Of a stretch of DNA of 64,000 nt, positions 20,096 to 30,352 are shown piece by piece. Each line of letters begins with the position of its first letter. The first letter of the stretch is position 1. Below the pieces are notes generated by a model. It was not told the origin of the DNA, did not search any database, and worked only from the letters and a program-made list of their open reading frames with translations. Location: NCBI GenBank assembly GCA_963556695.1, contig CAUWAG010000006.1:4464001-4528000 (forward strand), in the 5' to 3' direction. The stretch comes from Anthostomella pinea (taxonomy: Eukaryota; Ascomycota; Sordariomycetes; Xylariales; Xylariaceae). Position numbers and translations under genes: made by a program.

Positions 20096-20668
20096 ATGTG
20101 GTCATTCGGTACCAGCATGGTAACCATCGCCTCCGACAGAGATGCGGCAGTCGAACCGACGCCGTCCCAACCTCCATCCACCCCTCGAGAACCAGTCCCA
20201 GTCGCGCCGCCGCCGCCGCAACCCCATCCTCCGATACTTTCACAGCGTTCCTTGAAGCAATTGGGACTGTTCTTCGCCGGAACAGGCTTTCTCGCTTTGT
20301 CGATATTGATCACGAGGCGGTCAGTGGTCAGAAAAATACGCGCCACGGCACCCAGATTCTACACACAGAGCAACAGGCCCGTCGGCAAGGGCGACTCCGA
20401 CAGTTCCCTGATAGCCTTCGAGGCTTTGAGCTTAGCAACACTCAACATGATGAGCGCCTCTGTCATGGTCACGGGCGGCCTGTCATGGGCATTCAACATC
20501 TCGAACATTGAGGACCTACGGGCAAAGGCTCGCGGACATGTCGGCGCCGGGGATGGCAAGACTGACGAGGAGGCAGAGAAGCAGATGGAAGAGTGGGTGG
20601 ACAAGATTCTGGGTCGGAGGGACCAACAAGAGCAGGAGGCCAACCCGCCGTCCAAGAAAACTGATTAG
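20096..20668 (+). CDS. AIM11: AIM11 family mitochondrial membrane protein
   Basis: Fungal 'altered inheritance of mitochondria 11' family; molecular role unknown. A 190-residue frame without introns. After a Pro-rich N-terminus there are two membrane segments typical of the family: LKQLGLFFAGTGFLALSILI followed by TRRSVVRK (residues ~52-80), and ALSLATLNMMSASVMVTGGL followed by SWAFNISNIEDLRAKAR (residues ~110-150). The tail is charged (EEAEKQMEEWVDKILGRR). Length and order match the family. The start at 20096 is the first ATG; a second in-frame Met at residue 8 is an alternative start. Confidence 0.9.
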   Translation: MWSFGTSMVTIASDRDAAVEPTPSQPPSTPREPVPVAPPPPQPHPPILSQRSLKQLGLFFAGTGFLALSILITRRSVVRKIRATAPRFYTQSNRPVGKGDSDSSLIAFEALSLATLNMMSASVMVTGGLSWAFNISNIEDLRAKARGHVGAGDGKTDEEAEKQMEEWVDKILGRRDQQEQEANPPSKKTD

Positions 20669-21434
20669 CTCTCACAAAGGTGCGAAGCTGGGGCGAGATG
20701 TGTGCATAGCTGGGGAATCCTTGGGGCCTGGCTGCTTCGGTCCGATCTTCTCGACGCCGGATATCATCAACGTCTCGTCGTCCAGTCGGTGAAGGCTTGG
20801 CGAGGGTCGACATGACCCCCCGCAAGCCACACGCCCGTGACGCCCTGGCCTGCATTGTAACGTGCCTCAGCTGAGCGAAGAGCGCACTGTGAGACCCTGT
20901 ACTTGTATCTCTACGACCGACCGACTCGCCATGCTAGTGTTCGTGTATTAGATTACGATTCTGTGCCCATTGTCCTGGTCACTGGTGCTGCTGGAATTAT
21001 CGCATCGGTATCGATATCTCCTGGATCCCGCTACTCTCGTTTCTATTGATAGCCCAACATCATGCCATTCGCGCTGACCTGCAACGTACGGCGCAAGCAC
21101 ACGGAAGGCCAGCAGCCGGCTCTTCCCACTCTGGAATAATTGCTTGTCCAGGTTCTGCAGACTGCGTTTGATGATACGGAACAATACGACCTCATTGCAC
21201 GTATCGGCCGAGAGTCCTCCCCCGTCTTGTATCGTGCTCACCAAGGAGATCCTCCGCAGTTGCGGCTTTTACCCGTCCGTGCATGAGTATCCCTGGTTTG
21301 AGCTGGGGAATAGTACGGCAGAGTTGTCAAAAGGGCTTGAAAGGCGGGCATGATATCTGGCCAAGATCCATTCTCACACTGGCCATCACACCGCTATCCA
21401 GCCCGTTGGTCCCCTATTTTCCAAAACACCGGTC
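20669..21434. other. Intergenic region
   Basis: No gene supported. Overlapping short open frames in different phases from 21144 onward lead into the decayed gene. Confidence 0.4.
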
Positions 21435-23278
21435 ATGGCGATCCAGAATTTGCCCGTCGTCCTCCGTGTACCGGTGCGAGACTACCTCTTGGGTGGGAAA
21501 AGATTGCTCGTACAATCCTCGAACCTCGATTTGCAGTCAGCGACTCCCAACATCATTGTCCGTCACGTTGAGGGTAATATCAAGAACGAGACTCGGATCG
21601 TCAAATCAGCCGAAGAACTCACCCCCGATGGCAAAGGCAAAGTCTACCACGCCGAGGCCCACGGAATTCTTGTCTCCGCTACATCGAAAGCCAGCCACTC
21701 TCCAGTGTGGGTGCCGGGCAATATCAATAAAGCCTCCAAGAAGGATGAGACCTACGTTGTGGATCTGGCGACATTCGAAGCTTCGAAAGTTCCTATCGCT
21801 CAGGTCTGCTGGGTACCGAGCCGTCAGGGGCCAGATGGCACCCTATACACGATTCTGGGCAGCACATTGAGGCTAGCAATGGAGAAGTCCAAGCACGAGG
21901 AGCGTATCCCGGTAATCGTCTAGACATTAGGGTCGCCAAATCGAGCTGGGCTCGCTACACTTGGACCTTCTGTATTGTCTGGCTATACTGAGCTGGAAGG
22001 TCGCCAACAACAGGACTTGTTCCAATGGCAGTTGCTAGCCATACAGGGCAAGTACAGGCACCAGTCCTCAACCATGCTGGAAGCAGCCAAGATCACTTTG
22101 TCCCCATACATATTAAATGATAATCGACGACCCTTTGCGGCCGTTTTAGATGGCTGCATGACAGTACCTCCGCCGTCGACAGCTTACAAACGAAGCACGG
22201 AAATCGACTTTCTCGATACCAGTGACGATTCCAGCGATGATGGTTCCTTAGAAGGCGGACCCGCAGAAGGTCGAAGCAGCGGCTTGATTCCGATGGTGGG
22301 AGTATGCGATTCTATCGCAACGCTCAAAGGACTATATGCTGACACCTTTCAATAGAGGCAATACGACTGTAATTGTACGTACTCTGACCTCGGCCCGACG
22401 TTTTTGGATCTCTGGCCGGAGCACAGGCATCTCAGGGACGGTGAATGCCCGCTTGGCTCGAACCACCGAAAACACTGCATCTTTGCGAATCATCGCCCGG
22501 ATCACTGTGTCATCTCCGGCTTAGGGGAGCCACATGGAACATTGTGCCACGTTCAAGTCTGAATCTTGGTCCAGTTCTCTCACTCCTACCTTGCCACAAG
22601 ATCGAGCGGACCTCGGCTCAAGGTTAGCCATCGACACAACATACCAGTCAAGAGTGGTATCATCCTCGCACTCGGAGATGGACACTTTGGAGTGTGAACT
22701 GAGAGACCTGAACGAGGAGTCCTGTTCCTCAGATATCGACGGTCTGCTTGAGCGGGAGAGAAGAAGCTCAGCCACATCTGATCTGGCTGTCCTGGAATCG
22801 ATTAGCGAGGACTGTCCACCGATCAGCCCTCAGGTCTCACCTATCGACGGTCCGGATCCAGATATGGAGTTGGCGAGGCTTGACTTTTTGCCGGACGTGG
22901 GCTCTGAAATCGAGGCTATCCGGCATGACCTACCTTTTCGGTCAATGTGTAACGCTCTGAGCCGGCGAACACCATGGTCAACAACAGAACCACACCACTC
23001 GGACGCATCCCAAAAGGCTTTTTGGGTGTGGCCGAGGCAACAGGGCCGATTCTCTTTTGAGTCAGGCAACACTCATTGGCGGGCGGAACACATTGAAGCA
23101 CTTCACTCTCAGGATATACGGAGGCGGCACAATTGATACCATGTTTGGCCGGGCGCTCCTCGCGTCTGGCCGGAAAATTACAATCAATACCGGTCACAGC
23201 AAGGAGCACAAACACAGGAGGGAACAGCGCTGCTTTTACAGACATGCCATAGCGCATGCGCATGATCCTTCTACTTGA
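21435..23278 (+). pseudogene. Decayed gene with in-frame TAG codons and frame changes
   Basis: From the ATG at 21435 one frame reads as protein for about 370 codons, to a TGA near 22566, with only two earlier stops: TAG at 21921-21923 and TAG at 22353-22355. Both could come from CAG by a C-to-T change at CpA. The stretch after the second TAG is Cys/His-rich and coherent (CNCTYSDLGPTFLDLW..., HCVISGLGEPHGTLC). Protein-like sequence then continues in a second frame from ~22570 to ~22970 (Ser/Glu/Asp-rich, e.g. LESISEDCPPISPQVSPIDG) and in a third frame to 23278 (KHFTLRIYGGGTIDTMFGRA). I recognise no family. Unseen introns could rescue part of it, but the first TAG has no good donor next to it. 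The first 162 residues alone could still be a short gene. Confidence 0.5.
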
Positions 23279-24171
23279 TGTTTCAAATGACGTGTTTTGT
23301 CATCAACGGCGGGCTTTCTGAATCTCTTGTGCAGATACTAGGGCTTGTTCAGTCACAATAATAATAACGTAATTTCTTCCCGTTCATGAGCAAACAATAT
23401 GTTGGACCCAAGTGACAGTTGACGTGCATCACGGCGCAATCGTAGCAAGGAAGTGGTAAAGAAGGATAAGGGATATATATCTCTACTTGTATCCCTTCCA
23501 CGGCTGTTAAGAAGTTTCCCTTCACCTCGCTCTCTGCGTAATGTTGGCTCATACTACAACTACCAACTTGAACGCTCGTAGTCGGTCCATACCACAACCC
23601 AGATATATCATCTATCATACCTGATAACCCTCTACATATCGACATGATTCACCTAGACAACATACCTTCCCTTGTTCCTAGGGCAATATGTGACTTGTCC
23701 TCCGACCATAGAGTGACCTTGAAAGAATGATACCGTGGCCAGAACAAGAACGAGCTCTATGTTCGCTTGAGTATCGTATCCAAACTCTATATGACATTGT
23801 AAACTCTATGTGACATTGTATATATACCTGCTTTCGTAGATACGGCGAAATACACCTGACTGGGATAGATTGTAGGTGGACGGTATCCTGATAATAGTAG
23901 CCCCTCGGCTATCGCCTCTTATTCTAAGTAGGTATGTAGAGTATAGGATACAAACCCGTAGTCGTAACTGTCTACGCCGCAAACCCCCCTTGCCGTGATG
24001 GATATAGCGTCGGCTACGCTCGCTCTTGACCCGTGTATGCATGTACATGACTCCAAGTTGCAACTGGTCCTTGCGTCCAAATGTGCGGCCATCATCCTAC
24101 AGCCAAAGCAGCCGCACGATGCAGCGCTTCAAGTATCGTCAATTCAATACTCCCACGCACGACTAAGCGCA
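23279..24171. other. Intergenic region with a short tandem duplication
   Basis: AT-richer sequence with no gene. A 19-bp unit, aaactctat(a/g)tgacattgt, is duplicated in tandem at 23782-23819 with one A/G difference. Confidence 0.5.
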
Positions 24172-25835
24172 TCACAGAACGACCCTCTGCGTATCCCCAT
24201 CCTGGTGTCGTTCCCTCAGCCGGTCCTCGAGTCCCTCGCCCTCTTCAAAGCTGCCCCTGCGTCCCCAATTCCGGGGCTGGCGCTTGAGAAACGCGCCGAC
24301 CGCCCCGAGGTAGCCCTCGTGCCGCAGAAAATAGGCCTGCTTCTGCCCTTTGCTCCAGAACTTCATACCGTAGCTGAGCGTATTCATGGTTTGCGGATGG
24401 CCCCTGATGAAGGACCCGCCGAAGTAGATGTGCGACAGACCATGCACCTGCGATTGCAGGTACGCAATCTGGCCGATGTTGTTGCTGATTGCGTAGAGGA
24501 GCGAGCGCGAGATATCGGAGCTGGAGAAGCGGGCGCGTGCTAGATCGCCGCCCTTGGAGGATACAGGACGTGCCGGGGGTTGTGACGAGGATGGCGCTGA
24601 GGAGTCGGGTTGTGAGCCTTGTTCCTGCGCTTCTGGTCGGTAGTTCTGATCACCGTGCGACAGGTCACCGTTGTCTTCTGCGTCGTTCTCTGCCTCCCGC
24701 TTCATTCGGAAAACTTTACCGAACGAACTGGCAATGGTGGTGCTCTTCAGCCCGATCTTGCCGTAGTCTGCACCGTAGATATCGCCAACCAGCATGTCTA
24801 CCTTGGCATTGTCACCTTCTGCTGCCATCTCCAGCATGTCGTCGAAGTTCTCGGCCGGTGTAAGAAGCGACAATAAGCCCCACAATGTTCCACCACCGAG
24901 CGACGTACCACCTACACGCTCGTATTCCCTCGGTCCGGACACCTTGAGGATGCTGACGCCGGAACCGATGTTCACCAGCATGTAGGGGTATATGTTTGCG
25001 TCGGGCTGCGCAAAATGCATCGGATCCGTCTCAGAATATGTGAAGACCTCCCGGGGTATCTCAGTGATGAAGAAATCGAGCCCTGTGGTTTCGCAAACAC
25101 GCATCAGCTTGGTCACTGCAGGCCAGTTGGTGTGTCGATGCTTCAGATCGACTGACCAATTATCAAACACTCCATCTCGTCTTCGCGCAGAACATCCACA
25201 CCCAGCCTCTCTCGAATCCGGTCGTAGTATTTGTAGGCGCCGCCGCCGGTGGCCATGACGCACAGGTCGTTGGGCTTTGACCCATTGAGGGTGAGCTGCT
25301 TGTCCTTGAGGTGTCGCATGAACTCGATCATGTCGTCTATGCGGTCGGTCTCGAAGGACTGGAAGTTCAGCCTCCCACCGGGTATCGTTGAGTGGGCTTC
25401 GCGGGAGAAGTAGACGAGCTTCGCCAAGGACCCACCGATCTAGCAGCCGGGCAGATGCGACATCAGCCTGGGAGCACTGTAGGTGGGTGTCGCATTACTT
25501 ACATCGACGGCGATATGGCTAACGACGGCCGTGTGATTCGGCAGCCTGATGTCCTTGCCCTCGTGATTGCTACCGCTGCCGTTGCCATTGCCGTTACCGT
25601 TACCGATGCCGTTGCCGTTGCCGTTACCGTTGGCCGGGGTGCCTGGGTGTTCGGATGTGTCGACGATGAAGGCGCCCTTGACATTGATGCGCACGGATCC
25701 GGGATGGGTGATGGTGCTGTCGATCTCGGCGGTGCTGGTCATGGTGCGTCGCCGTCGCTTGACCGACTCGGCCGGCGCCCCATCGCCGTCTTCCACGGCG
25801 ACTTCGGTCTGCGCTTGGTAGGTATCGCCAAGCAT
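24172..25835 (-). CDS. Type II pantothenate kinase
   Basis: Phosphorylates pantothenate with ATP, the first committed step of coenzyme A synthesis, in the cytosol. Minus-strand exons 25835-25503, 25439-25157 and 25082-24172 give 508 residues. An N-terminal extension carries a basic patch and a run of Asn-Gly repeats (residues ~70-90). The kinase proper begins with D-IGGSLAKLVYFSRE across intron 1. It continues with VMATGGGAYKYYD, EMECLIIG joined across intron 2 to LDFFITEIPREVFTY, then YPYMLVNIGSGVSILKVSG, the GTSLGGGTLWGL loop, and IYFGGSFIRGHPQTMNTLSY. Those are the acetate/sugar kinase-type motifs of eukaryotic PanK. A low-complexity Ser/Pro/Gln insert separates the last two blocks. Donors are GTAAGT and GTCAGT. 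The gene looks intact. Confidence 0.95.
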
Positions 25836-26863
25836 TGCGGGGGTTCGGCTCGTCCGTGGGTGCGCGAGGGTGCGATGGACGAGGGCGGGCGGGCGGGCGG
25901 GCGGGGTTGCGGGTGATTATTCGCAGAGCTTCTGGCTGAGAAGCCGGGGTTCGGGGATGAGTTGTAATGGCGGCATGAATGTTGAATAGAAATGTGCGAT
26001 CTACTTCAGATCATGGTGTCGGCTTAGAAGATGTAACGCAGACAATGCAGTCAGACAGTCAGACACCAAAGGAGCCTCGGTGGTGGTGGTGGTGGCGCCG
26101 GTGGTGGGGTCGGTCGCAATCGAGGTTCATTACGGTATTACCTGAGTAAGGTACCTTATCGATAGCAAAACTCTCCCCCCTTGCCCCTTTCCCCTCTCAC
26201 GAGCTGCCGACGCCGAAGCTTGTGGCTCTTCTCCTATTCGAACAGGGTGCGGTGGAACCTCGAGGGGCCAAACCTGCGGTAACCTTCCATCTGTGTATAC
26301 CAACTGGTCCAAGCGAGACTGTCGCAGTGCTTGTGGGAATCGAGGACAGCATATCCCCTTGAGTGGCGTACACAGTACGGCACCACCGAGGCCACCTTAC
26401 GGAAAATCAAATAGAACATAGATGCCGCCACCAGCTTTGATCGACGCTGAAGTAAGTATTGAGGGTCTCGGTAAGTCAATAGGGATGTCCAGTTGACCTG
26501 GTCAGGATGGTAAACAGTAGCGCGCCCCATACACCTAAATATATATCACGACCTTTGAAGCCAGTTGAAAACACGTAAAGTTCCGATCTACAACTATCCG
26601 CAATGGTAATAGGTAGAACTTTTACGCGATGGGAACTTTCTTGTTAGGTATGTATTTTAATAGGAACCGCTAACCATTACCATCCTTGCTACCTGTACCA
26701 TCCTGGACACCTGTATATTGCGTATCAAAGCCGCATCCAGATTCCGTATAATTATCACGAAGTGCATGACATTGCATCGTGAATTCGAAGCCCAGCAACA
26801 CCAAATAACCAGTCAGACCAAGGCAATACCAACTCGCTGTCAAGCAGTACTACCTTGCCCATA
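25836..26863. promoter_or_regulatory. Divergent intergenic region with GGGC run
   Basis: Separates pantothenate kinase from the small secreted-protein gene. At 25876-25904 the plus strand has five GGGC-type units in a row, about 40-70 bp upstream of the kinase ATG. They could be a GC-box-like leader element or form a G-quadruplex. A (ggt)n run lies near 26080-26105. No gene is supported. Confidence 0.5.
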
Positions 26864-27271
26864 ATGCATCCCGCACAATTCCTTACCACTCTCCTCGGCG
26901 TCTTCTCCATCGGCCAAACCCACGGCCGAGCCATCGTCCCCGGCGGAGTCGAAAACTACGAGACGCCCTCGTCTGTGGCCCGACGAGACGATTTTACAAT
27001 GCCACAGGCCACTTTTATATTATGTATGGCTCAATACAAGAGAATCAACGATGACGACAAGAAAGCGTACGACAAAGCTGCGAAGGAGTGCGCTAGGAAG
27101 GCTGGGGAAGACGAGGAGGACCTCAAGAAAGACTTGGGTGAACGCAACGACCAGAATATACTGTTCCCTAGCGCCGACCTGGTCAAAAAGGTCAAGAGAC
27201 AAGAAGAATTATGGCAGTATGCTAGAACAGCATTGTTTGGCTTGACGCATGACTCGACATGGAGAAGTTAG
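26864..27271 (+). CDS. Small putative secreted protein, unrecognised
   Basis: Single-exon frame of 135 residues from the ATG at 26864. The N-terminus MHPAQFLTTLLGVFSIGQTH has a hydrophobic core with a likely cleavage site near THG-RA. The mature part is short, highly charged (many Lys, Asp, Glu) and has only two cysteines (LCMAQYKR and KECARK), which could form one disulfide. A possible dibasic processing site (ARR) follows the propeptide-like segment. I recognise no domain. It may be a secreted protein of narrow distribution. The start context and codon use support it, but a short secreted ORF can arise by chance. Confidence 0.55.
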   Translation: MHPAQFLTTLLGVFSIGQTHGRAIVPGGVENYETPSSVARRDDFTMPQATFILCMAQYKRINDDDKKAYDKAAKECARKAGEDEEDLKKDLGERNDQNILFPSADLVKKVKRQEELWQYARTALFGLTHDSTWRS

Positions 27272-28898
27272 AGGAAAGTCAATGGTCCGTGGTGACCAAG
27301 GGCTTTCTGGTGGAAGTGGTGGAAGTGGTACTCTAGCGATTCAGCCAGTTGGCTATATAGCGTGGTCTCAGCACCACCACACACTCCTTTCAGATAGGCA
27401 CGCACGCACGCAGTACACTCCTTTTCGAGCCTCGTACCGCTTCTGAATGTCCTGATCAACAGTATCCCCTTTCATTCGTGGCGTTGGAAGTCATTCACAC
27501 AGGCTGGATGCTCCTTCGGCTGTGAGCAGGTGTTGGTTGACCCAGTCTCTCTGTTGGACCCTAACGGTACCCGTTCGAATTGTGCAGGGCTAATCAAGTG
27601 CTCGACGTTAAACCTTATGAGATGTATGTATATCAAGAACAACCAGTGCCCACTATGTTGGAGCGATGATGCCACTATAAGCAGCATCGTACTACGGACC
27701 TCGATTTGTTCTTATTGTTTCAGCTTTTCGACTGAAGGGAAGAGCTAAACCTAAATACTTTAAAAGATAACAAAAAGCGAAGCCTTCGTACTATACGTTA
27801 AGTCTATCAAAATAAAACCCTACAAATTATCTTAATCTATTGAAACCTTAATTACGGATAGCGTCTATAGGCTCAGGCCGATGCGTCATACGCCGAACGG
27901 CATGCGCGCAAAGCCTCGCCCATAAAGCCAGACCCTGCTCGAGACACCTTGTTCCCTCCTTCATGCTCTCCCATATATCCGAATTAACGAAATATCGCCA
28001 GAGCGCGCCGAACTTCGTGCTCTTAGTGCGTGGACTGTGTATAAACAAGAGATATCGCAAGCCTTTACATCGGGAGTGCATGATGTAAAAGTCTTAGCTG
28101 GTTTAGGTTCAGCTTTGCTCTAGCCTCTAATTTCGACATCTTGGAACCCACGTTTACATGGCAGAGAATTGTGACATATCTGCCTCTCTTGTCATGTCCA
28201 TAATTACCCGGCGGTCGGGCTGGCAAAGCTAGGCGTTTTGCAAGCATGCGTAGCAAGATAGTACATGGACAAATACAAAGACAAGGTAGCTAGTTGACTA
28301 TATTCAAAGTGCTTTGAGAGGTAAATTTTGAAACATGGTCGTAAGTCTTGACCAAGTTGTGTGAACTCGAACCCCGGACCTTTAAAAAGCAAAGCCCGCC
28401 TCGTAAGAGGTAGGTGCAGAATTTTGTCTTAATTTGCGCGACTTTGCTGATAGATAACGGCAAAAAGCACACCTATAAAGGGTACCTAGACACGCATAGT
28501 AGTGGGTGGGTCTTCGGTGCCATGCATTACTCAACCTCTACATCATGTCCGACGAGGCAGTTCCGAGCCTTCAAGTAGAGGACATTGTTGAGAAATGCTG
28601 TTACGACATCTGAAGACTTACGTCTCATCCTAAATAACCGGGCCACTTGACCACCCAGGATATCAAGCAACCATGTTCCCAACCCATCCAGTTCTCAAGA
28701 CCCTGCGAAAACCAACAGCCACTCAGTGACGACTTGCGGCATTATACACCATTGCCCTGCACGCGTCTGTACACCATGATACCTACAAATGAAAGAAATT
28801 GAGCGAACGAGTGGCGTGAGCAGGCATGGTATTCAACAAAAGAAACTCAGGGGTAATGCAAACGACGTCCTCTCATCCGCGACCCATGCACCTACAAC
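27272..28898. other. AT-rich gene-free stretch with possible repeat relics
   Basis: No intact gene. 27740-27850 is markedly AT-rich, as in RIP-mutated repeats. On the minus strand 27848-28081 reads as an isolated coding-like fragment (for example SPRTKSTKFGALWRYFVNSD) with no partner exons. Near 28360-28385 the minus strand carries GGTTCGAGTTC, a weak RNA polymerase III B box in a tRNA-like setting. Both look like relics. Confidence 0.35.
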
Positions 28899-30352
28899 TC
28901 AATAGTAGTCACCAGCAGGGACAGCAACGAAGACGGCCGTCAAGATCGCCGCGCCCAGCAGCGCCGACAGCATCGACTGGACAAAGATGGTGTCCTGGAT
29001 CTGGCGTAGCGCGGGCTCCTGGATCCAGACCTGGCGGTCGAAGACCTTGCACACGACGTTGCGGCGGTCGTACTTCACCACCCACGGCTCGTCCTCGTAG
29101 CTGTTGCCCGACCCGAACGACTCGAAGCTGCGCTTGGACTCGCGCAGCTCCTCCTGGCTGGCGTGGTCGCTGTTGTCGTCGAATAGCTCCCATGGACGCA
29201 CGTGTCGGTGGTGCATCCCGTGCAGCACCACGCACATGCCCTTGCATGCTGTGATCAGCGTCGCGATGCCGATCACCCAGCCGATGGCGAGGAGCGCGCG
29301 CCAGCCCCGCTTCGCGCCGCTCAGCGCCAGGAGGATGGCGCCGAGGGTGGAGACGAGGATGGTGCCGACGCCGAGGCCGCACGCGAAGGTGACACGGGCC
29401 GGGTTGCCGTTGCAGATGGTCCAGCGGATGAAGTTGGGGTGGGCTTGTTTTCGGAGCGTGTTCTCGATGTTGCGGGCCAGGGATCGGAAGGCGGAGGGAT
29501 GGGTGGTGTAGGAGAGGGCCTGCACGACGGCCTTCATCTCCCGCGCAGAGAGGTTGAGCTGCCGTGGAGCGTCGTCAACGATGTACGTCGCTATCACGCG
29601 GTTGATCTCGGCTCGGAAGGGTTGAATCGTGACTGGGACACATTAGTGGCTGTCAATCGGGAAGTAACCGATGGGTGATGGTAGACTTACAGGGCTGCTT
29701 CGCACCGGCAGCGCTGAAGGCGTCACGAGTATGCGTTTGATATGTGGATATTGTGCGTGTTCCCGACAGTATCGAGAGGGCATCTCCGCTGTCCGCAGTT
29801 GCAGGAGGGGTCCAGAAGGGATCCTTGTTTTCGATCACTGACTCGGCCGGCTTCTCAAAGCAGGTTCCTTTGAAGATGGCCGCCGCAGGCGTGTTGTCCT
29901 TCTTAATCTTGCCCGCAGCATCTTTCTGGATCTTGGTGATGGCGTCTTCTTCCATTGCCTTCGTCCACTCCGGAGCCAGAGCAATGTCTGAGGTGGTGGC
30001 ATCATTGAAGCGCTTGACATAGTCGCGGTACCAGAGAAAGAATTGCAGGTTCTCAGCTGAATGCTCGATATAGACGAGGTAGTTCATGAAATCACGTATG
30101 GTGCATGGCTTGATCGAGTAAGTTAGCCATATGAATGCCCGCCGATCCTTCAAGTGGACTTACCGGGCAAGTACCGCCGTTCATGATCTTTTCAAAGGTG
30201 AGCGCGTCTGGAATGCCAGATGATGCACCGGATGGGCCTGAACTGAGTGAAGCATCTCTTTTCTCATCGAGCGAGAGGTCGCTGGTCCTCCTTCTGAAAT
30301 CTTCCCTGTCGACATGTTGGGGACGGCGATATTTGAGTGAGAGTAACCCCAT
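28899..30352 (-). CDS. RGS-domain membrane protein, Rax1-like
   Basis: Minus-strand exons 30352-30164, 30108-29691 and 29632-28899 give 446 residues. The N-terminal half is an RGS-like domain: LTFEKIMNGGTCPPCTIRDF, then MNYLVYIEHSAENLQFFLWY. The second half has three hydrophobic segments, VTFACGLGVGTILVSTLGAI, LLAIGWVIGIATLITACKGM and SMLSALLGAAILTAVFVAV. RGS followed by three membrane spans is the layout of yeast Rax1, which marks cell poles for bud-site selection; filamentous homologues act in polarity or G-protein control (inference for this one). Both introns use GTAAGT donors. A long overlapping Arg-rich open frame at 28909-29382 is a shadow. Confidence 0.85.

Noticed and set aside
7308..25835. 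Pantothenate/CoA gene cluster (PanE-like plus pantothenate kinase)
   Set aside because: The genes are 15 kb apart with unrelated genes between, and the PanE-like protein seems to lack the cofactor loop.
28909..29382. 157-aa Arg/His-rich ORF
   Set aside because: It is an alternative frame of the Rax1-like gene in GC-rich DNA.
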